Assembly (NCBI GenBank): GCA_013397935.1
Contig: VZRN01005851.1
Location: 2,454,298-2,518,297, forward strand
Direction: 5' to 3'
Length of the DNA: 64,000 nucleotides
Source of the DNA: Dasyornis broadbenti
Taxonomy: Eukaryota; Chordata; Aves; Passeriformes; Dasyornithidae
In this document: positions 25,272 to 36,785 of the stretch, in pieces
Position numbering within the stretch: the stretch's first letter is position 1
Layout: every line of letters starts with the position of its first letter
Notes under the pieces: model-generated
What the model saw: only the letters and a program-made list of their open reading frames with translations
The model's database searches: none
Told to the model about the DNA's origin: nothing
Made by a program: the position numbers and the translations under genes

Positions 25272-28146
25272 GTAGGATTTAACTTCCTAGAGAACAGTCT
25301 GTTTTCAAGTCCTTTTTAAACCCAATGCACTTCATTTATATCGCATCCTTCACAGAAAACATGACAGAAGGTCTTGGAGTGATAAAACATCTTCCTGCAG
25401 GTTGATCACTGTGATGGGATGATGAAAAACAGTGGTAATGGACAGAAAAATGGGCATGAGTTTAATGTCAAATACTGTCATTCCACTCTTTGTTTGCAAG
25501 ATTATTTATAAAAAAGCACTATTTATTTGCATATAGAAACCTCTCAAAAGTGTGGCTCACACTGGTAAGACAACCTTTCATTAGACAAACAGTCAAAACC
25601 ATCCAGGATGGAATTAAAGATATTCAGCAGCTGATTTACTCCCTGACAAAATCTGAGTAGCTATAGCACAATATCCTTGCTGCTTTGGGCAATTGTAGGA
25701 GATTTGATTATATATTTGATCTGTGCACGTAAATGTGGAGCTGTTCCAGTGAGTGACATTGCATTCAGCTTGCAGGTTTTTCAGAAAAAAAGAGAGAATT
25801 TGGTGATGAGATAAATTTTGGGTACAGGCCCCTGAAGAAGTGTGCAGCTCTGGAATGATGTAAATGAAGAGAATGCTAGCATTTAAAAGCACCAAAGATG
25901 TAAATACTGAAAATATGCTTGCAGATTAATATCTAGGCAGAAGCTAAATGAAGAAAAGGATTTTTAAGGCAGTTCAGAGCCACTCTGATAGCAGATTAGA
26001 AAAGCCCTTTTACCCTGCTCTGTACTGAAATGGCCCCAAGCAGCACCCATCTTGCTGACTGTCTGTACTGCCTAAGGCTCTGAGCAGGCTTGTGACTGTT
26101 ACAGAAATAGCCATAATAGTGCAGCCTTGCAATGGTGTGTAATCTTGTTTCCTGTATCTGTAGTTCCATAGAATTTGCTGCCTTCAGCAATATGGATGAT
26201 TGTACACCTGGGAGTTTCACATTGTAGTAACCCAAGACCTCACACAGAGGTACTGTGGTGGAGCCCACCTTCCCTCTGTTCTGCACACCATGCTCTCTTC
26301 CTTCATCTCTCCTTTAATAGGCAGCGTGGATCAGCAGGATCAGCATTACAAATCTGTAACCCAGTTCAGCTATCTCAAGCTGTTCTTTGACATTGGAGTT
26401 CAAATCTGGGTTTGAAGGACTGTCTGAACAGGACAATGGATTGAATTCTATCTGTAACGAAATGTATGCCTTGGTAATTCAGAAAGTTGTTCATTGTACT
26501 CAGCACTAACAGATCTCACACAACAGTTTTGGACTGTATCCAAAACTCCACACAAGCCTAGCCCGAGGTGACTGAGGTGTTGAGGACTACAACAGGATCA
26601 CCATCCCTTTGGAGAAAGACCTCAAAAGACTCAACATTTTGGGGGTTCAGAAGGAGGAAGGAGAGTACCTTTAGAGGTGGGCTGTCCCTGTTTCTCATCT
26701 TATCACTTACTTGAGTGACAGGGCAGGAAGCTCTTTAGTCTTGATTTGGAGTCTCTCTTGAAAGAATTCTAGAACATATGTTTTCTTTGGGGGTCCTAGG
26801 CTGCAGGGCACAGATCTACTCCTACAGCCCCTATGAATGAGGAAAGTAAAGGAATTTTGTCCTAGAGAACAGGGTTTGTTCTGTGGACTGCCTGGGGATG
26901 CCCTTCCTATGTGACAGAAACTACTGCCTTCTAGGACTTCCAGACTCAGATGCAGCCAGGGAGGCAAAGCATAAGAATAGGATGATAAATATAATAAATA
27001 TAATAACAATAATAAAGATAATAAATAGGATGATTGTTTGCTTCTGACCAAAGCATCCCTCATGCTATTTTGCTGCAATGTGCTGATAGGTAATGATATG
27101 AGTCGGGTGAAACCTCATGACCAATATGATAAGTTGTGAGTGGTGCAGGCACACTGAGAACAGGATATTTGAGAAGGGTGCAGCAGGAGAACTAGACCAG
27201 TCACTAGGATGGTCACTGCAAGAGATCTAAAAGATCAGCATGGGTGTGCCAGTGGTTACTGTGGTTAGGGAGAAGATGAATTCAGTAGCTCAGTGGAAGT
27301 GAGACTGCACAGCTCCACACCTGCTGGTCTCACAGCAGCGAGGCTGTGTGTGTGCTCCCAGTAGACATGCACACAAACGTATTTATCAAACACGTGTGTG
27401 CGCACATGGCTGGCCATGTAGATCAGCACAGACAGGAGCTCAGCATGAACACAAACAGTACAAGAGGCCTTACCCTGTTAGCCTCACCAGCTGATCAGAA
27501 CAACAGTCCATCAATGTCAAAGATAAAAAAATATGTACAGTAGGGGTGGATATGGCCTCCAGTAGCTGGCCTTAGGCAATCAATCTGGTTGCTGGCACTG
27601 GATCCTTGGATCTTCTCTTTTGCCAGTTACTGGCACCAAGTCATACAAAGCCTGTCCAAGGCTGCAGCCCCACTCTATTTGCACATGAGAGCACTAGTTT
27701 TAAAGATTTGGTAATTAATATTTTCATATATGCACTGAGTTCACTCACAGAGGACCAAAATTTCCAGCTTTCACACAAATCTTGATTACTGGCATAAACA
27801 CATTTGTCCCAACATCCTTGTGCCTCATTACAGGGAATCAAAAGATGTAGGCTGGGATGTGAATGGTGTTGACAGTTCAGAGATGTATACATGTATTTGT
27901 CTCCAAGGGAAAAAACCCACCCCTCTTAAAATTAAAACAGGGTGAGGCAGAGAAGAATTGCATCTCTTATGAGAGACAAAAATAAATATAACTTTCATTC
28001 TGTTAATATATCTTATTTATTTAGATGAGATCTGTCTTCATATGATCTGTATTTCTGCTAAGAAAAGATAATCTGGACTTTTTTTCCTAAAATTTATTTT
28101 TTAAAAAAATTATTTCACATGATGAGCATTTGTCATTTCAACACAG
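25272..28146 (+). other. Intron of PLAT gene
   Basis: A 2.9-kb intron. The block at 27300-27660 is somewhat richer in CACA and CAG words, resembling the 17-kb block, but I could not align the two by eye. Confidence 0.65.
26982..27030 (+). repeat. (ATA)n-like low-complexity tract
   Basis: Imperfect aataaat/aataata units in the intron between the 25193/28147 exons. Confidence 0.75.
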
Positions 28147-28228
28147 GCAGTGGATGGTTCCTGGATAAGATTGTCATCAAACATAAAGAAGGAGAGGAAG
28201 CTCAAGAGGTTGTATTTCCTTGTAATAG
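28147..28228 (+). CDS. PLAT module 2, W-F-L-D exon
   Basis: An intact 82-base exon (acceptor tttcaacacag, donor AATAG|gtatgt), phase 1 to phase 2. It reads SGWFLDKIVIKHKEGEEAQE then VVFPCNR, the tryptophan strand (WFLD-x-I-V-I) and the Y/F-x-F-P-C-x-R stretch that precedes the WLD turn of PLAT domains. The small exon that should complete this domain (phase 2 to phase 1, expected to carry the acidic WL-x-x-x-E tail) was not found with confidence before the 36502 exon. Confidence 0.9.
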
Positions 28229-28473
28229 GTATGTTGTTCGTGGAGAAAAAGAATTTGCTACCTGCCAGCAACATAATGAAAAAAATTTAGAATGGATATG
28301 TGCACACAACTTAGATGTTTGAGCAATGCCCCAGCATTTTTCAACATACAAGGCATGCAAAATTTTACAGCTTAAGACAAGGAAAAAAGTTCCTGTATTG
28401 ACATAAGAGGGAGTCATAGCCTAATGCAGAGAAGCTCCAAACCAAATGTTGCACAAGAGGAAAGGTGTATTGA

Positions 28474-28492
28474 TTTTTTTTTTTTTTTTTTT
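28474..28492 (+). repeat. Poly(T) run, 19 bases
   Basis: Nineteen T in a row, about 80 bases before the CR1 copy at 28573. Not obviously its tail, because CR1 does not end in poly(A). Confidence 0.9.
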
Positions 28493-28572
28493 AATCTAAA
28501 TTATACAGGGACCACATGGAAATACATAAGCTTTCAGTTCTCAATCTTTCAAGAAGTAACGTGTAGAAAGAT

Positions 28573-29495
28573 CTGAAATGACATAGTGGAAACATGGTGG
28601 CATGACTTGCACAGCTGCAGTGCTGCCATAGATGACTATAAACTCTTCAGCAGGGAGAGGCAAGGAAGGAGAGGTGGTGGGGTAGCCCTGTATGTTAGGG
28701 TGGTTTTTGATTGTCTAAAGCTTGATGTTGGTGATGATAGAGTTGTTAGGGTGTTTATGGGGAAGAATCAGTGGGAAGGCCAAAAAGTCAGGTATTGTGC
28801 AGAAGAGTCTAGGTCTGTTACAGACCAGTCAGCCAGGAGGAAGATGCAGATGAAATGTTCTATGAGCAGCTGGAAGAAGCCTCACAATCACCAGCCATTT
28901 TTCTTATAGGGGACTTAACGTCTGCTGCAAATACCATACAGCAGAGAAGGAGTGTAGGAGGTTCCTGGAGCCCACGGAAGAGAACCTCCTGAAATAGTTG
29001 GTGAGGCTGCCAAGTAGGGAAGATACCTGCTGGATGAAGGAAAGGCTGAGCCACTTAATGCCTTCTTTGCCTCAGTCTTTAACAGTAATACTGGTAGCCA
29101 GCCCCCTGAGCTAGAAGAAAGGGGTGGGGAGCAGAATGAATCCCCCACAATCCAAGGGGAAGCAGTGATCTGCTGCGACACTCAGTCATATACAAGTAAG
29201 TCTATCGGGCTGGATAGCCACAGAAGGGCTCTGAGGGAGATCACTTGGGTCATAACAGCCCCATGCTGTGCTCCAGACTTGGGGCAGAGTGGCTGGAAAG
29301 CTGCCTGGTGGAAAAGGATCTGGGAGTGCTGGTCAGCAATGGCTGAACATGAGCCAGCTGTGCCCAGGTGGCCAAGAATGCCAAAGATATCCTGGCCTGT
29401 ATCAGAAATAATGTGGCCAGCAGGATCAGGGCAGTGATTGTCCCCCATGTACTCAGCACTGGTGAAGCTTCAAATCTTGCGTTCAGTTTTTGTCA
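28573..29495 (+). mobile_element. CR1 LINE copy with endonuclease and RT parts, internally deleted
   Basis: The plus strand begins in the CR1 ORF2 endonuclease (ETWWHDLHSCSAAIDDYKLF then RERQGRRGGGVALYVR, 28586-28720). It continues through the segment that precedes the reverse transcriptase (FNAFFASVFN-like and PPELE-like readings around 29055-29120), then jumps to the C-terminal RT region (CLVEKDLGVL-like, CARIRNNVASRIR-like readings, 29280-29450), and fades after 29495. Compared with a full ORF2, most of the RT core is missing, so there are internal deletions as well as frameshifts. It lies in the intron after the 28147 PLAT exon. Confidence 0.85.
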
Positions 29496-32400
29496 AAAAT
29501 TGCTTTCTACTTTTGGAAACTGCTAGGGATCTTTTGTTTCTTAGGACACAATGAGGAGATAACTATTTCTTGCAGCAAGAGTTGAAATACAGTGGAGTTT
29601 AGACTTCATGCATAACAAATTTATTCATAGAGTTTTGTTAGACACAGGAAGTGAAATATCTTATGGATTCTTGGGTTTGAACAAATACAAAATCATCATG
29701 GAGTCTATAGAATAGAAGCTGATAGTGAGCACGTATTTATTTATTTTTAAGTAAGTGAAGTTGTTGAGGATTGGGAAATATTATTTGAACAAGGGATTTC
29801 AACCAAAGAAGTATGGATGTGTTTGCAGCCATATGATATTGCAGAAAAGCTCCTTAAATTCATCAATATAAAAGAAAAGTAAAAACAGAAGTTCAGTTGG
29901 TTGCTGCAGATCAGTAAAGGTTTTAGAAACTTCCAGATCTGCAGGTTTTATATATAATTTTAAGTACATTGAATATGACTAACCACTGCAGGTTATATAA
30001 CTCCCTCATCTGTACAGCTAAGTCTCTGAACCAGTAAATAATTAGTATTTCATATAAGGTACTCCATATAGTACTACAGTACTTCACACAGCTACCATGA
30101 AAATTCTTCTTTGCCTGGAGCAAATTGAACCAAATTCTTCTTATATGACTAAGGCCAACTGTGATGAAGGTGTAAAAGAAACTTTGATCTTGGAAGTAGT
30201 TTCAAGGTGTAATTCAATAAAAAAAGTATAGAAAACGCTATTGGAGATAAAAGATAATGGTCAGATGACATATTCTATAGTAATAGTTTTTGTTAATCTT
30301 ATTATTTTTGTTTTTGCAATGAAAGATGGTTAGATGAATATTAAGATGATGGGAAAACTTAGAGGGAGCTAACTGCCAACAGTAAGTATTTTGTTAAAGA
30401 AAATTTGTTACAGCACTACAGTATATATTTAATGCCTAGTTAATACTGAAGAACCCTTCCAGATAAGATCATAACTTAAGAAAGAAGTAATAATAAAGCT
30501 AGCTCACAATTCTTTTTCCTGTTCATATTTTAGAGGCTGGCATTTCAATGAAGTCATTCCTTAAAGGTAAGAGTTGTTTTCCAGCCATTGTTTTCTTCAC
30601 CATAGTTTTTGCTGTTTGAATTTAAATCAGTTTTGTGACAAATATATGAGCAAGTGACCTCATTTGTGTATGCTTTGTCTTGTATATCAGCTGCAAGAGA
30701 AAATGACAAATTGGCTGGCAATAGTCTACAGAAAGGACTAGACCTTTACAAACAATTGAGAAAAGTAGAAACCATTTCTGGTTTTCTTCCTATTTCTATT
30801 ATTCTGTCCTGAAATCAACCAGGAATTCCTCTGAGAAGAATTCAAATGTTGTTTTGTTTACCCCAATGTCACTGTCGTTTAATACTTGGGGACAGGTCCC
30901 CTAGCAAACATCAGCAAGTTGAAAAATGTGTTGTGAAATGTCAGTGGAAACATTTTCAGGTCAAAATTCCAAAACAGCCAGAAATAATGCAAGCTTAAAC
31001 TCCAGATCCTCCAGTGAGGCTAAACGTAGTATATGCATTCAGTTGGCTAAATCTGCTTGAATTAATAAAAAGATATTAATAAAAAATTTCCCACCCAGCT
31101 TTCTGTTTTCATATCTACAAAGACAGTCTCATCTCTGTAATACACTAGTTCGTCCCAAGCGTTAAAATTTGAGATACCATCTCTGTGTTTCTTCCTAACC
31201 AGAAAAGAGAAGCAGACTGATACAGGTATTTGTAATGAACATTTAACTATAAATGGCTATTCTGTGCAACTGTGTCTGGGAATTTTATGGGAGAGACTAA
31301 ACTGAAAATGAAGTGCTTACATTTGTCTCTTAAAACAGTGACTTGCCTTCTGTAGGATGAGTCCTAGTCTCTCAATCTAATTCCAGTTTCAGTGAAAATG
31401 GAATCATTTGCATTCAATCAAAGAGTTTAGCCAACAGCTTTATTATTCCACAAAAACATAATTTTGACAAGAGGACACTAATGAGCCTGGGTAAGTAAAG
31501 ACTTCCTCCCAGAGAAAGTTGATTTTCACGAGTGACCTGGAATTGGATTCCGCATTCTGCAAAGTGCACAATTCTGAGAGGCAACCATAATATCTATTTC
31601 ACCTTATGTTCAGAAAATAAACCGTACTTTACGACCAATTCAAAAATTTTTCCAGCAGAGCTTCATTCTTCATTATGGCATAGTAAGCAGGCACAGATGC
31701 ACAGGCTGCTCAGTGCTTGTGAGCATTAGGAGTGATCAGACTCAACATTGATTATTAGGAGAAAGGAGTGGCTTATTCTTAACAAGCTTTTGAAACGCCA
31801 CACTGTCCAGACATCCAGGAGGACCCAGAAACCATAAAGATCTGAACTTCTGAAAAAAGAAGTTATAGAAGAGAATTTTTAGGAAATTATCTGTCAATTA
31901 GCTAGTGACAGCTTAGCTCTTCAGCCATCTTTGTTTTACCCATGGGCTCATTCCAGTGAGGAACTGAGATAGGTTAGAGATTGGACTTTTATGCCATATA
32001 TGAAAAAGATGATGATCAGGACTGATTTTTCACAGTTTAATTTGTGTTGTCATATGAGTGATCTCATACACCTTGCATGACTGAGCTTTACAGGAGGGTA
32101 ACAATCACAAGAGGTTTGGAAAAATATCTTGTACTCAGTTCTGTGTCAATCTATCATGACACAGTACCAATGTCAGAGCTGGTAAGAGAAAATTCCCGAG
32201 ATGCAGAGCCTTGGAAGAAAAAATAATTTCCTTAGATTCTCCCAGCACCTGTAGCAGTGAAGATTTTGCATGGTAGAATAGTGATAAGCAGTCCTGTGAT
32301 CAGAGCAGAGGTGAAAACTTTCCATGTAACATATGTTTACGGAATAAGAGGCAAGTGGAAGTTCTGATGTTAGGGAGCCAATGTTTTAGGCACTTATGTG

Positions 32401-35400
32401 GGCACATTCTGTTTGAGCTGCACTCTGCAAAGGGGGCTTCAAGGAAAGTCATAAAAAGCTGATTGGCACAATTCAATGTTTGCTGATTTTCAGGATAAGA
32501 TCAATGTGCTTATGTCAGGTCTAAAGCGCCGGTTACAGAACAAAACACTTTAAAAGTCACTCTGGAGGTCAGTAATTGCATTCACTTTGCATGAGGCTAA
32601 TAACTTGTTCAACCACCTAGCCAAAGAGGAAACTTTGAAAGTCATCATTGCTAGGTAGGTTACTTGAGGGCTCTTTGTCCTTTTTCATCCAGACTGGCAT
32701 CATGCCAGATTTAATGAAGCATGAATCCCAGATCCGTGTGACTGCTGCTCCTGGCTATGGATTCTGCCAAAATGCAGTCTGCCCATATCAAGTTTTCTCA
32801 GAAACCTTTGTACATTTGCACATTACAGAGAGGCTCTGGCAAATCAAGCACAGGAATAGATTTATTTGTATGCCTCTGACTCCTCCTTGTATGTTTGATA
32901 CAAGATAAATAGAGAAAGTGTATTGCCGGGTAGAGAAGGCAGATAGGTGATCTCAGCTCTCAAATGAAGTTGATTTGAGGGAGCACGGGACTTCACATCA
33001 CTCTCTAAAGGTTTTCTACATAGGAGGGATATTTTCCTACTTTTTCCTTCCATTTTGTCTATTTATTTTTCTTTTCTGCCTCAAAATAGACAAAGTACTG
33101 TAATAACACATAGGAAGGAATTTTCTCTCAAAGCAAGGAGACAAGACACAGTATGTCCCAATGATGTCCTCACTGCAATCAGCTAAAAGGAGCTGGGTTC
33201 CTGTAATGTGATTCCCGTAGGGTATCCTATGCTTTTGTGGGTTGTAAATAAAGTACCATTCAGTGACAGAGTTCAGTAATAGATATTTCTAGGTTGGCTC
33301 TCTTGTGTTGTGCAAGGTTTTTGGTATTAAGGCATAGAGAAAATTCATATGAAAAGAGGAAATATTGAGTAAATTCTGCCATGACTAATTTTATTTTGGA
33401 TTTATTCCCTACCTTGCAAGTACTTGCTAATGGACTAAGAATAATCATAGAATTCCCCAATTTTAAACGTAATGGGTCTGCTTCTAAAAAACAATGACAG
33501 AGTGTTTCCATTGAGAGATGGAGGTGGAAATCCCTAAGAAAAGGAATTAAGTAGACTTTCTCTTCCTCAAGGCAACACAAATTTCTACAATCTCCCGGAA
33601 ATAAGCAACCTACTGCTATGTCTAGCAAAGTGTGAGTGTAATTCTAGGTCTTAAGTCCAAAAAACATCAGAGTGAAAAATTCCCCCGAAAAATTGTATTG
33701 TAATAACAGTTTTGGAAATCCTCAAAAAATACATCAATTGCTCATATAAAAAACCAAACAAAAAACCCCAAAAACAAAATCAGAAAATAAGGCTTCCTTT
33801 TTCAGCTTTCTGAATTATATTATGAAATGTTGACTTCAGGTTTTGCCATGCCCAGATTTCTGTCTACAGAAAACATTGCAGGTTTGATTTTCAGAGTTTT
33901 ACTGAAGGAACTTCCAGGTTCTTCACTAGTAATTAAAAGAATTTCTGAAAGGAAATTGTTATGATTGATCCCACTTAATTTCTGAAAGTCCAGAAATGAC
34001 CCCTCGTTCTAACATATGCCTGGTTAATTTCTGTAATGTGAATCAGATTCTTGATTATATCGTTATAGAAAAGAGAGAATTTTGAGATTTTTTTTTTTTT
34101 CTTCCACAGAATTCTGGGGTTTTCCCCCTACTATTCATTTTAGTGATTTCCACATTTTCGTGATTCAGACATTGATGTAAACGGCTATAGCTTTACACAT
34201 AAGCTATAAAAGTACAATAACACATAAACATACTAATCACTCTGAAAGGATGTTAACGCAGTTCAGTGATACCAGGGGAAAAGCCTCTTTTTTAATGTGA
34301 CCACACATATGAAATGCAGCAAATGACCTACTGAAGCCTAACTATCTATTTTCCACAACTTCACTCCTGAAGAAATATAGAAATCACTGAACATAATAGA
34401 TATTTGGCTTCTGTCTTCTGTCTCATGTCACTGTCCTTACCAAGTAGCTGTCTAAGCGAATAGAATAATAGACAAAGGATTTTTTGATTCTTCTGGCATG
34501 AGCAGGTTAAATGAATTTGTTGAACTGAGAGAAAACGCAGTCAGTCTGTGTTAGCTCACTTACCAAACTGTACAAGCATTAAAAGTAAGTGTAGCAGAAT
34601 AAACAATCACAGACACTAAGAGACCTTAAATCTGTAACCATTGATTATTCCCTGGAAAACTCTCAACTGGTGTCTTAGCCTTCTTACTGAAATAAAAATT
34701 AGAAACACAATCATAGATATTAATTAGAGTAAATCACCTTGCCTGAAATACCTTCTCTGATCATGCTGCCTCTTTGAGGGGGAACAGGCAGTTATGCATC
34801 TGTGCTTTCTCTTAACAGGGCTTGCTCTCTCCTGGAGCAGAGGGATATTACAAAGGGGGGGGGAAAAAGCTCACTTGGGAAATTCAGAACTGCAAAATTA
34901 TCTTAATTTCCTCTCTGCTGTGTTCCTGGGACAGCCTTCAAAATGGGGCATGGTTGGACAGGATAAGAGGTTCAGGGCTATGTTGGGAGTCTTTGTGAAA
35001 ATTTGAAGCTCCTCATAAACCCTTGGAGTGCTCAGGAACAGCAAAAGCTCAAATGATGCTTGACTTCACCAAGTGTGACACCCTGAAGAGTACCACATGC
35101 CAACCTGGCACACGGAGACAAAATTCAAAGCTGGCACATACATCAAACAGCAAAAGTTCCTCATTAGGCAAAGTGTGGATCTTCCACACGCTACATCTGA
35201 CTCATTGCTGGAAATGACCTTAAAAAAAGAGTTCAGATGGAAGGATCTTTTCAGCTAGTGTGTTACTCAGAAGACTGGCTGTGAGATCAGTATTTGCCTG
35301 CTGTTTTGTAGCAGAGCCCAGAAGAGTCAGGGAACAGTCAGATGTAAGGCAGAAACAGGTTCTTTAACAAGGGGAAAAACAGGACTAGCTAAAAAAAAAC

Positions 35401-36501
35401 CTATATGAAAAAAGAGAAAAATTATAAATCAAGGAAACTAGATCAAGTTTTCATCCAGTCACCATCTTTAAGCAGGCAGAGGAAAACAAAAGGTAGAAAA
35501 AAAGCACATAGTTCTGTAAGAAAAAGTCACATCCAATTTATTTCTGAATTAAATAGTTCTAAAATTCATTTTATCAACATGTTGTATTGTAGGCTTACGC
35601 ACAATCACGGAATAGTTCTCTTTTATATCAATCCCATTAACAAATTATTGTATTATCACAGTATTGGCCACAGTTTAAACAAAAGCTTTTAATTTGCTTC
35701 CACAGTTAAGTTCCTGTTGCCTTGCAGGTTCAAGTGTCTTTTCAACAAATAATTCATTTGAATTCAGGGGATGATTTGCCTTCAAGCACTTAAGTATCTT
35801 CCTAACCTATACTGTCCATCTAAGACACCATATTTTTCCCACACCTGAAACAGCTTCCTAGTTGCATACTGGACTTGTAACATTTATGAGTACAGGTCCC
35901 TTAAAAAACAACCTCTAAAAGGCCCAAACATCTCTTCAAAATTTCCTAAATTTTTTATTAAACCCTAATGAGTGATCTGGTCTGACAAATGAGCAGACTG
36001 GACATGACAAATTAAGTTTGAAAAATCTGAGAATAAAAGTTGAAGTTTCATTGTTTAACTAGTTGTGTATTAGCCAGCAGGTCTTACAAATGGAACACAT
36101 ACAAGCCTTTCAAAATGTTGTTTTTCTTTTCCTGTTGCATAAGAACTTTCTAAGAACTGAAATTTATTAAAATAATTACTGTAATTAAAGTAACTATTTT
36201 GTTACAAAGCATTCAAAAAACATCCCTAGGCAATGCGTCTTTTTTCTGCTTCCTTGGTGTTAATTTCTGTTTTCATACCAACTTCAACAATTGTCTTGTG
36301 TTCATCAAGTCTAAACTATACTTATCTTCAGGAGACTTTTTATTAATTATTAATTATTTATTTATATTAAATGGGATGTGAATTCATGGTAATCTATAAT
36401 TCTTTGTTGTGACAGTATCAAAGGCATCCCTTGCTCTCTACCATTTATACTAAAAATGTTTAATTGATACATTGATGCTAAAAATGTTATTCTTGTTTCA
36501 G

Positions 36502-36679
36502 CACAAAGGTGGAGAGTGCAGGTTATAACAGATGGAGATTCCCCAAAGCTCCAGGAGTGTAAAAGGACCCTTGTGATTCATGGCTCAAAGGGCAAAAGTG
36601 GTGAGCTTCTGCTTTCTCCAAAAACCCCACGATCTGTGTGCTTTCTCCCCAGAGCAACTGAAGAAATCAGAAATATACA
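36502..36679 (+). pseudogene. PLAT module 3, first-half exon without in-frame donor
   Basis: The acceptor tcttgtttcag opens in phase 1 with QRWRVQVITDGDSPKLQECK, then RTLVIHGSKGKSGELLLS and later CFLPRATEEI, a diverged PLAT first half (W-x-V-x-V-I-T-G and G-x-K-G-K-S-G-E). The domain should end in phase 0 near the ATEEI to NIQ residues, but no gt follows in phase. The nearest match is ATACA|gtacta at 36679/36680, which leaves one base too few. That is what would result if an ancestral CAG|gtac junction had lost one G. Using that site shifts the frame of the 42638 exon. The 3' boundary is therefore approximate. Confidence 0.75.
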
Positions 36680-36736
36680 GTACTACACAGAGCTGATCAT
36701 GACATTGCCCTCTGAGCAACATTTATCTATGTATAT

Positions 36737-36785
36737 GTGTGTGTGTGTGTGTACACATAAATAACATTATACATATATATATGCA
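36737..36785 (+). repeat. (TG)n and TA-rich microsatellite
   Basis: A (gt) run of about eight units followed by tatatatatgcatata. It lies just past the damaged 3' edge of the 36502 PLAT exon, where a donor should be. Confidence 0.85.

Larger units (their letters stand above)
28229..36501 (+). other. Intron(s) of PLAT gene, should hide one small exon
   Basis: Contains the CR1 copy at 28573-29495. The phase arithmetic (phase 2 leaving 28228, phase 1 entering 36502) requires at least one further exon of 3n+2 bases in between, or its loss. I found only a weak candidate near 30535. Confidence 0.6.

Noticed and set aside
30535..30567. Possible missing module 2 exon (GWHFNEVIP)
   Set aside because: Good splice sites, but wrong length for the phases, an in-frame TAA and too little similarity.
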